From: a bacterium
GTDB taxonomy: Bacteria; Pseudomonadota; Gammaproteobacteria; Nevskiales; OUC007
Reading direction: 5' to 3'
Assembly: GCA_018222345.1 (NCBI GenBank)
Contig: JAAFAL010000013.1
Coordinates: 1-38,727 of the forward strand
Length of the DNA stretch: 38,727 bases
The notes under the pieces are model-generated. The model saw only the letters and a list, made by a program, of their open reading frames with translations. It made no database searches and was not told the origin of the DNA. The translations under genes were made by a program, and so were the position numbers. Below are positions 33,157 to 38,727 of the stretch, in pieces (the first letter of the stretch is position 1; each line of letters starts with the position of its first letter).

Positions 33157-34659
33157 ATGCCCGTAGATGACGCGCCGCCCAGCCAGCAGGTAGCCGCTGT
33201 TGATCTGGGCTCGAACAGCTTCCACATGATCGTGGCGCGGCCGCAGGGCCGCGAGATTGTGGTGATCGACCGCATTCGCGAGTCGGTACGGCTGGGCGCC
33301 GGGCTAGATGATGACAAGCGCTTGTCGAAAAAGGCGGCCGAGCGCGCGCTGGCGTGCCTGGAGCGTTTTGGCCAGCGTTTGCAGCAAATTCCCTATGGCC
33401 GTGCCCGCGTTGTCGGCACCAATACCTTGCGCCGCATGCGCGGTGGCGGTGATTTCCTGGCAGCAGCCGGCCGCGCTTTGGGGCATCCGGTCGAGGTGAT
33501 CTCCGGCGTCGAGGAGGCGCGGCTGATTTACGGCGGCGTCATCCACGGCATGGGCGACGAGCGCCCGCGCCGGCTGGTGATCGATATTGGTGGCGGCAGC
33601 ACCGAGGCCATCATCGGCGACCTGGCACAGCCGCTGCGCCTGGAGTCGTTGCGTATGGGCTGCGTGTCGCACACGCAGGCGCATTTTGCCGACGGCCGAA
33701 TTACCGCGAAGCGCTTCGAGCAGGCGCGCCTGGCCGCACGCATCGAAGTGGAATGGATGGAGCAGCCCTATCGCGAGGCCGGGTGGGACGTTTGCCTGGG
33801 TGCATCCGGCACCGTGCGCGCGATTGCAAAAGTGATCGCCGCGCAGGGCTGGGGCCAGGGTGAAATCACGCCGGAGGGCCTGGAAAAATGCATCGACCTG
33901 GTGGTTGATGCTGGCCGCATCAATAAACTCAAGTTCGACGGCCTACGCGACGACCGCCAGCCCATTTTTGCCGGTGGTTTGGCGGTGCTGGCTGGTGTGT
34001 TTGACGGCCTTGGCATTCAGCGCATGGAGATTTCCGACCGTGCGCTGCGCGAGGGTGTGATCTACGACCTGCTGGGCCGATTGGCCGACCGGGATTCGCG
34101 CGAGGCGGCAGTCCGTGGCCTGGAAAAGCGCTTTCAGATCGACCGCACCCATGCCCAGCGCGTGCGCGACACTGCGCTCAAGCTGCTGCGCGGCATTGCC
34201 AAGCCCTGGGGTCTGGACGACCCGGATTGTTTCCGCCTGTTGATCTGGGCCGCCGAGCTACACGAAGTCGGCATCGCGATTGCGCACGCCTCGTATCACA
34301 AGCATGGCGAGTATCTGCTGCGGCACGCCGACCTGGAAGGCTTCTCGCAGACCAATCAGCGTTTGTTGGCCGCGCTAGTGCGCCTGCACCGCGGCAAGTT
34401 CCGCACGGCCACGCTGGATGACCTGCCAGCGCAATGGCAGACACCGATCCGGCGCTTGGCCATTTTGCTGCGCCTGGCGGTGATCCTCCACCGTGGCCGC
34501 GGTACGTTCGAGTTGCCGGCCATCGAACTGCAGGTCGATGACGATGCCTTGAGCCTGCAGTTTGAAGCGGGTTGGCTGGAGCAAAACCCACTGACACACG
34601 CTGACCTGCGCAAGGAGCAGGGCGTGCTCAAAGCCGCGGCAATCGAGTTGGAACTGTAG
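33157..34659 (+). CDS. ppx: Exopolyphosphatase / pppGpp phosphatase (Ppx/GppA family)
   Basis: Hydrolyses terminal phosphates of polyphosphate or the 5' phosphate of pppGpp. The 500 residues include the actin-like phosphate-1 motif AVDLGSNSFHM (14-24), TNTLRRM (about 87), SGVEEARLIYGGV (about 122), phosphate-2 DIGGGSTE (about 146) and an HD-like C-terminal domain with LHEVG (about 369). The length of about 500 and the C-terminal domain fit Ppx. GppA cannot be excluded. No ppk lies beside it. The start follows the MAPEG stop by 4 bp; the upstream in-frame ATG at 33106 is inside MAPEG. Confidence 0.88.
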   Translation: MPVDDAPPSQQVAAVDLGSNSFHMIVARPQGREIVVIDRIRESVRLGAGLDDDKRLSKKAAERALACLERFGQRLQQIPYGRARVVGTNTLRRMRGGGDFLAAAGRALGHPVEVISGVEEARLIYGGVIHGMGDERPRRLVIDIGGGSTEAIIGDLAQPLRLESLRMGCVSHTQAHFADGRITAKRFEQARLAARIEVEWMEQPYREAGWDVCLGASGTVRAIAKVIAAQGWGQGEITPEGLEKCIDLVVDAGRINKLKFDGLRDDRQPIFAGGLAVLAGVFDGLGIQRMEISDRALREGVIYDLLGRLADRDSREAAVRGLEKRFQIDRTHAQRVRDTALKLLRGIAKPWGLDDPDCFRLLIWAAELHEVGIAIAHASYHKHGEYLLRHADLEGFSQTNQRLLAALVRLHRGKFRTATLDDLPAQWQTPIRRLAILLRLAVILHRGRGTFELPAIELQVDDDALSLQFEAGWLEQNPLTHADLRKEQGVLKAAAIELEL

Positions 34660-34687
34660 CGCCAAGCGGTTCGCGGGCTCGGGCCAC

Positions 34688-34708
34688 AGCCCCCTGGCTT
34701 AGGGGGTT
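34688..34708. terminator. Bidirectional terminator between ppx and thiolase
   Basis: AGCCCCCT and AGGGGGTT pair (eight pairs including one G-U) around a 5-nt loop in the 50-bp gap between convergent genes. It ends one base before the thiolase stop codon. There is no long U tract, so strength is uncertain. Confidence 0.55.
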
Positions 34709-34709
34709 G

Positions 34710-35900
34710 TTACAAGCGCTCAAAAGCCATTGCTGTTGCCTCACCGCCGCCGATACACAGCGATGCCACGCCGCGTGTCACACCTTGTTTGGCCATGGCG
34801 TTGAGCAAGGTGACGACGATGCGCGAGCCCGATGCGCCGATGGGGTGGCCCAGCGCGCAGGCGCCGCCGTGGATGTTGACCTTGTCGTGCGGGATGCCGA
34901 TGTCTTGCATCGCGGCCATGGTCACAACCGCAAAGGCTTCGTTGATTTCCCACAACTCGACGTCGTCGGCGCTCCACTTCACCTGCTCCAGCAAGGCCTT
35001 GATGGCGTGTACGGGGGCGATGGTGAATTCGGCCGGCATACGGGCGTGCGAGGCGTGGCCCAAAATGCGGGCGACGGGCTTGAGGCCGCGCTTTTTGGCC
35101 TCGGACTCGCGCATCATCACCACAGTCGCCGCGCCGTCCGAAATGGAACTGGCGCTGGCGGCTGTAATGGTGCCGTCTTTGCGAAATGCGGGGCGCAGCT
35201 TGGGCAATTTGTCGGGGTCGGATTTGAACGGCTGCTCGTCGCGGTCGATGGTCACGTCGCCCTTGCGCGTTTTTACGGTGACCGGAGTGATTTCCTTGGC
35301 GAAGGTGCCGTCTTCGGTCGCGGCCACGGCACGGCGCAATGAGTTGGCCGCGAATTCGTCCTGCGCCTCGCGGCTGATGCCGTATTTTTCTACCGTGCGC
35401 TCAGCAAACTCGCCCATCGGCGTGCGCGCTTCGTAGGCATCCTGCAAGCCGTCCAGCGCCATGTGGTCGAGTACCTCGCCGTGGCCAAAACGCAAGCCCT
35501 GGCGGCCTTTGGGCAGCAGGTAGGGCGCGTTGGTCATCGACTCGGTGCCACCGGCGACCATGACGTCGTTGGTGCCCGCCACCAGCAGGTCGTGGGCCAG
35601 CATCATCGCTTTCATGCCCGAGCCGCACATCTTGTTGATGGTGGTGCAGCCGGCGGATTTGGGCAGGCCAGCACCAAGCGCGGCCTGGCGCGCCGGGGCC
35701 TGCCCTTGGCCGGCGGGCAGCACGTTGCCCAGGATGACTTCGTGCACATCATCAGCCGTGATGCCCGCGCGCTCGACGGCAGCCTTGATTGATGCGGCGC
35801 CAAGCTCGGCGGCTGTGGTGCCCGAAAAGTTGCCCATCATGCTGCCCATGGGGGTGCGGGCGCCGGCAACAACAACAATGGGGTCGGTGGATGTGCTCAT
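34710..35900 (-). CDS. Acetyl-CoA acetyltransferase (thiolase)
   Basis: Condenses or cleaves acyl-CoAs; in bacteria used for acetoacetyl-CoA formation or beta-oxidation. The 396 residues have the nucleophile in INKMCGSGMKA (Cys92), the NEAFA motif (about 319), the catalytic histidine in ALGHPIGASGSR (His352) and the second active-site cysteine in LCIGGGEA (Cys382). Length is standard. I chose the ATG at 35900 (MSTSTDPIVVVAGARTP), where family homology starts. Biosynthetic versus degradative role cannot be told; the 4-hydroxybutyryl-CoA dehydratase-like enzyme elsewhere in the window would yield crotonyl-CoA, which could eventually pass through a thiolase. Confidence 0.95.
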   Translation of the reverse strand: MSTSTDPIVVVAGARTPMGSMMGNFSGTTAAELGAASIKAAVERAGITADDVHEVILGNVLPAGQGQAPARQAALGAGLPKSAGCTTINKMCGSGMKAMMLAHDLLVAGTNDVMVAGGTESMTNAPYLLPKGRQGLRFGHGEVLDHMALDGLQDAYEARTPMGEFAERTVEKYGISREAQDEFAANSLRRAVAATEDGTFAKEITPVTVKTRKGDVTIDRDEQPFKSDPDKLPKLRPAFRKDGTITAASASSISDGAATVVMMRESEAKKRGLKPVARILGHASHARMPAEFTIAPVHAIKALLEQVKWSADDVELWEINEAFAVVTMAAMQDIGIPHDKVNIHGGACALGHPIGASGSRIVVTLLNAMAKQGVTRGVASLCIGGGEATAMAFERL

Positions 35901-36088
35901 GGCAGATTCGTCCTTCAAACATCGAGGCCGGGCCGCATGCGAGCGCCACCCGGCGTTGGTTTCGTCGTGGCGGCGCAGCTTACCACCGGTCGGAAACTGG
36001 CCGCTGCGCCGCGCTGCTTGTCGCACGTTTATGGCAGTATTGTGTCAAATACTTAACAAAAATAGGCGTATCGTTGGAGGTTGATCAG

Positions 36089-36739
36089 ATGCGCACCATA
36101 AAAGTAAAAATATCATTAATACTTGCGGCTGGGCTGCTAACGGCCTGCGCCAGCAAGGCGCCGCAAATGCAAGTGGTGGCCGCGCCACAAGGCACGGCTG
36201 TGTTGGTTGCTGATGCCGGCCAAGCGCTGATTTATCGCGTCGAACAACGTGGGCCGTGGCAAGTTTTTGCCACCACCCGCAGCTTGCAGTCTTTACCAGA
36301 TGCCGGGGTGCAAGCCGTTGACCAGCTTGATCTGGAGCAACCCTTGCAGCGCACAGCCGAAACCCTGGTCAGCCAATTGCGCGCTCGCGGTGCCGATGTG
36401 GAAGTGGCCCAGGCGCCGCTACCGAATTTGCGTGCCAACTACCAGCATGCGCTGATTCTGGCCGTTAAACGTGCCGGCGTGGCCCAGGCCCGCGACACGC
36501 AAGATTGGCCGCGCGCGGTGTATGAGATCAGCGCGCAACTGGTGAACCTGCAAACCGGCACGACCTTGTGGCGTAGCAATGCCGAGCAAGCGCTAGATCT
36601 GCCACTCGCAGATGTCGTGGAGGGCGTGCCGGAAGCCGGCGCCGAAACCTTGCTGCGTACCACTCACGAGGCCAATGCCGACCTGCTCGCCAATGTGCTT
36701 GCGCGCATGTCGCCCAGCGAGTTGGCGACTGCGTACTAG
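36089..36739 (+). CDS. Lipoprotein of unknown function (216 aa)
   Basis: Starts MRTIKVKISLILAAGLLTAC with lipobox LTAC (Cys20), so a lipid-anchored envelope protein. A ribosome-binding site GGAGG lies 8 bases before the ATG. The mature part alternates strands and helices (AVLVADAGQALIYRV, TLVSQLRARGADVEVAQAPLP, VYEISAQLVNLQTGTTLWRS) in a way reminiscent of DUF4136-type lipoproteins; I do not recognise the family. The last codon is Tyr and the stop TAG lies within the left terminal repeat of the mobile element at 36736-36985. Confidence 0.7.
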   Translation: MRTIKVKISLILAAGLLTACASKAPQMQVVAAPQGTAVLVADAGQALIYRVEQRGPWQVFATTRSLQSLPDAGVQAVDQLDLEQPLQRTAETLVSQLRARGADVEVAQAPLPNLRANYQHALILAVKRAGVAQARDTQDWPRAVYEISAQLVNLQTGTTLWRSNAEQALDLPLADVVEGVPEAGAETLLRTTHEANADLLANVLARMSPSELATAY

Positions 36740-36985
36740 CCCGGATGTTTCACGTGATGCACGGCAGCTGGCGCAGGATCGGGCGTTCTGGGCGCGGCTC
36801 TGGAGCGAGAAACGTAGCAATAGCTACGTTTGGAGTGAAGAGCAAGCCTAGGGCGGTCGAGACAAGCCAGATGCTGTGCAAGTGATGCGTCGGTACAAAC
36901 TGGTTTTTCAAAGAATCGCAGATTGTTAAATACAATCATGGGCTTGCAGGTTCTACCAAGCGATCACGTGAAACATTCGGGCTAG
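36736..36985. mobile_element. MITE-like element with 23-bp terminal inverted repeats and CTAG ends
   Basis: The ends 36736-36758 and 36963-36985 are inverted repeats with one mismatch in 23 (CTAGCCCGGATGTTTCACGT... at the left). The outermost CTAG on each side is itself palindromic and may be a 4-bp target duplication. The 200-bp interior has no gene but contains a perfect 9-bp hairpin AAACGTAGC/GCTACGTTT (36810-36831). Size, ends and lack of coding capacity fit a miniature element mobilised by a transposase elsewhere; IS5-like (YTAR target) or IS1380-like ends are possible. The TAG stops of both flanking genes lie inside the CTAG ends. Confidence 0.8.
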
Positions 36986-37731
36986 ATGCCACCCATGCGG
37001 CTGCGCAACGCAGCCCATAATTGCTGATAGGCCAGCGTTGCGGGATGGCTTGGCGCAAACGCCGCCAATGGTGCGCGGTGGTCACCCATTTTTTCCACCA
37101 CGGCGGCGTACGGTACGGCGGCCGGCAGCAGATTTTTCAGCACCGCTGGCGGCTGCTCCAGCAAGCTGCGGTGTAGCGTGCGGCGGCGGTCAACCATGGA
37201 ATAGAACGGATGCAGGTTACGTGGCTTGCAGTCCAGCGCTTTGTAATGCGCGCGCACTTGGCTCATGGCGCGCACCGACAAATGCGTGGGCACGATGGGC
37301 ACAGCCACGGTGTCTGCAGCACGGAAAATATTCTCGGCGAGTTCCGAAATCGTCGGTGGGCAATCCAGCACCACCAAACTGAAGGATTCGCCAAACGGCG
37401 CGATCAATCGCTTGAGCACCTGCTGCGGGTCATCGAGCTTGCGCAGCAAGATATCCATGCTGCGCAGCGAAAAGTCGGCCGGCATGATGGCCAGATTGTC
37501 ATAGGCGGTTTCGCGCACCAAGCGGCCAACCGCCAGCTTGCCTTTCACCAGCCGCTTGGCGTCCATGGCTTTGCGCGGCTTGGCGCGCAAGTACCACGAG
37601 CCTGCGGCTTGCGGGTCGAGATCCCAAAACAAGGTCGGCACGCCGTCGCTTGCCGCGGCATGGGCGATGTTGACCGCGGCGGCGGTTTTACCCACGCCGC
37701 CCTTGAGGTGATAGAACGCCAACGTCTTCAC
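36982..37731 (-). CDS. ParA/MinD-type ATPase without ParB
   Basis: Deviant-Walker ATPase of the ParA family, 249 residues. VKTLAFYHLKGGVGKTAAAV gives the P-loop KGGVGKT (10-16), followed by LFWDLDPQAAGS (about 35) and LVVLDCPPTISEL (Walker B, about 119). The start is a GTG that overlaps the TGA of the preceding membrane-protein gene (GTGA); the ATG at 37863 lies inside that gene. ParA proteins position DNA or large complexes on membranes or nucleoid; with no ParB or parS in view and a membrane partner upstream, a role in placing an envelope complex is possible. Its stop TAG falls inside the right end of the mobile element. Confidence 0.85.
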   Translation of the reverse strand: MKTLAFYHLKGGVGKTAAAVNIAHAAASDGVPTLFWDLDPQAAGSWYLRAKPRKAMDAKRLVKGKLAVGRLVRETAYDNLAIMPADFSLRSMDILLRKLDDPQQVLKRLIAPFGESFSLVVLDCPPTISELAENIFRAADTVAVPIVPTHLSVRAMSQVRAHYKALDCKPRNLHPFYSMVDRRRTLHRSLLEQPPAVLKNLLPAAVPYAAVVEKMGDHRAPLAAFAPSHPATLAYQQLWAALRSRMGGI

Positions 37732-38336
37732 GGCTGCGCATCCTGCATGCGGGCCTGTTGCTCGGCCAGTTGCTCCATGGCGTCTTCCAGCAGTTCGATC
37801 AGCCGGGTGACGGCTTCGCCAAAGAAAATGGCCAGCACCAGGCCGCCCAGCGTCAAGCTCCACAGCAGGCCGGGCTCACCCGGGTTGGTACTCTCGCGCA
37901 GCACTGTGGCCGACAGGTAAAAGAAGCCGCCGGCCACAATCAAAGTGCCAACCAGCACCGTGGCCATTTTGTACAGCGCGCTTTTTAGCCGCCGGATCGC
38001 AGCGGTGTCGTGGCCGCCAAAGCGCGCCGCATATTCGTTGGAAAAGTGGCCGATGCGCGCAACCACGCGGGTGAGATACACGCCTGCGCAGATCAGCGCT
38101 GCTGCGCCTGCCCATGGCGTAATCGCGCGCATCCAGGTGGCCGGCGCCAACGCCCACAAGCCGATGCTGATGCCGAGCATAATGGGCAGCACGCGCGAGA
38201 TGCGAAAGCCCCAACCCACCTTGCTGCCAAACTTGGCGAAAGCGCGGCGTTCCAGGTCAGGCGCACGCCGCCGCAGCCCGCGCCGGAATCGGCGTGGGGC
38301 CGTGCGTATGGCCTTGCGGCGTTTACCCTTGGTCAT
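37728..38336 (-). CDS. Integral membrane protein coupled to ParA-like ATPase
   Basis: The 202-residue protein starts with a highly basic stretch (MTKGKRRKAIRTAPRRFRRG), then has about four hydrophobic helices (VLPIMLGISIGLWAL, WAGAAALICAGVYL, VLVGTLIVAGGFFYL, WSLTLGGLVLAIFFG) and an acidic, probably helical or coiled tail (LIELLEDAMEQLAEQQ). I do not recognise the family. Four-base overlap with the ParA-like gene indicates coupled expression, and the two may form a membrane-anchored positioning pair. It starts 9 bp after the hemolysin III fragment. Confidence 0.65.
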   Translation of the reverse strand: MTKGKRRKAIRTAPRRFRRGLRRRAPDLERRAFAKFGSKVGWGFRISRVLPIMLGISIGLWALAPATWMRAITPWAGAAALICAGVYLTRVVARIGHFSNEYAARFGGHDTAAIRRLKSALYKMATVLVGTLIVAGGFFYLSATVLRESTNPGEPGLLWSLTLGGLVLAIFFGEAVTRLIELLEDAMEQLAEQQARMQDAQP

Positions 38337-38345
38337 GGGGCAGCA

Positions 38346-38600
38346 TCATGGCTGTAACTGCGCCAGCGGCACGACATACAACAGCACGGCAAAGTAGTGC
38401 AGCACGCTGCCGGCCAGCACAAACAAGTGCCATACGGCGTGGTTGTAGGGCAGGCGCTCCCACACATAGAAGACCACGCCCAGCGAATAGGCCAAGCCGC
38501 CGAGCACGACCAGCAACACGCCGCCTGTGGGCACGACGGCCAGAAAGGGTTTTGTGGCGACGACCGCCACCCAGCCCATGCCCAGGTAAAGGCCCAGAGA
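38346..38600 (-). pseudogene. 5'-truncated hemolysin III family (TrhA/PAQR-like) gene
   Basis: The frame encodes the C-terminal helices of a hemolysin III protein: GLYLGMGWVAVV, then GGLAYSLGVVFYVWERLPY, NHAVWHLFVLAGSVLHYFAVL. The family's conserved C-terminal motif HxxxH (HAVWH) is present. Going upstream, similarity stops at GLYLG and an in-frame TGA lies at 38601-38603, so about 120 N-terminal residues of the expected 210 are missing. The DNA beyond is AT-richer and unrelated. Likely disrupted by an insertion or rearrangement; a contig-edge artefact is also possible. Confidence 0.75.
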
Positions 38601-38603
38601 TCA

Positions 38604-38696
38604 TTACTTGAAGCGACCTGCAGTGCAGACATTGAAAACCACAACACTCAGCGAAAGGCCCCAGACAACACCGAACACAATATAACCCATGTCCAT
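38604..38696 (-). CDS. Possible 30-aa membrane microprotein at window edge
   Basis: A short frame reads MDMGYIVFGVVWGLSLSV and on to VFNVCTAGRFK, one hydrophobic helix with a basic end. No clear ribosome-binding site was seen. It lies in the AT-richer DNA that replaces the front of the hemolysin III gene. It may be chance or part of an incoming element. Confidence 0.25.
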   Translation of the reverse strand: MDMGYIVFGVVWGLSLSVVVFNVCTAGRFK

Positions 38697-38727
38697 TATA
38701 CACATATCCGACCCAACGATCAGGAGA

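Noticed and set aside
1-38727. CRISPR array, tRNA or rRNA genes, prophage
   Set aside because: No regularly spaced direct repeats, cloverleaf-like sequences, rRNA segments or phage structural genes were recognised on either strand.

Overview
This window looks like chromosomal DNA of a GC-rich (by eye about 60-65%) gammaproteobacterium. The reasons are the protein sequences themselves, the metK-ahcY-metF cluster, a diheme cytochrome c4, a thiD-thiE-hemL cluster, and several interspersed palindromic repeat families of a kind common in that class. I cannot name the genus. Reading is dense, and most long opposite-strand open frames are GC-driven shadows. No rRNA, tRNA, CRISPR array or prophage was seen.

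Layout. 1-2581 (minus): thiD-thiE-hemL (thiamine and haem precursor synthesis; hemL runs off the left edge). 2582-3084: an AT-rich stretch with DnaA-box-like sites. 3085-3762 (plus): a membrane protein with a Popeye/cyclic-nucleotide-binding-like domain. 3962-7668 (minus): a ferric-iron ABC importer fbpA-fbpB-fbpC behind a doubled Fur-box-like site. 7777-9315 (plus): a 4-hydroxybutyryl-CoA dehydratase-like flavin/iron-sulfur enzyme. 9794-11818 (minus): a PhoX-type Tat-exported phosphatase. 11955-15595 (minus): metK-ahcY-metF, the S-adenosylmethionine cycle, behind a perfect 24-bp palindrome. 15734-16288 (plus): a thioredoxin-fold peroxiredoxin-like protein. 16275-20449 (minus): a PQQ-dependent quinohaemoprotein alcohol dehydrogenase translationally coupled to a TonB-dependent receptor resembling the E. 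coli PQQ receptor PqqU/YncD. 20647-29231 (plus): tkt, gap, pgk, then a penicillin-acylase family Ntn hydrolase, a MoxR-type AAA ATPase and an outer-membrane barrel, tightly packed. 29813-31841 (minus): three more small barrel-like proteins. 31943-32569 (minus): cytochrome c4. 32751-34659 (plus): a MAPEG protein and a Ppx/GppA phosphatase. 34710-35900 (minus): a thiolase. 36089-36739 (plus): a lipoprotein. 36982-38600 (minus): an orphan ParA-like ATPase, its coupled membrane protein and a 5'-truncated hemolysin III gene that abuts AT-richer unrelated DNA.

How the parts fit. Much of the window is central metabolism (pentose-phosphate/glycolysis, SAM cycle, cofactor synthesis). It is mixed with periplasmic and outer-membrane functions for scavenging iron, phosphate and probably PQQ, plus periplasmic electron transfer (PQQ dehydrogenase, cytochrome c4).

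The least explained DNA is intergenic. It includes a dispersed element of about 405 bp present twice (9328-9734 and 29391-29793) with conserved and partly covarying hairpins. A MITE-like 250-bp element (36736-36985) has CTAG ends that supply the stop codons of both flanking convergent genes. Four perfect hairpins sit in a row between ahcY and metF, and nested palindromes fill the gap-pgk spacer. Four of the six convergent gene junctions hold repeats.
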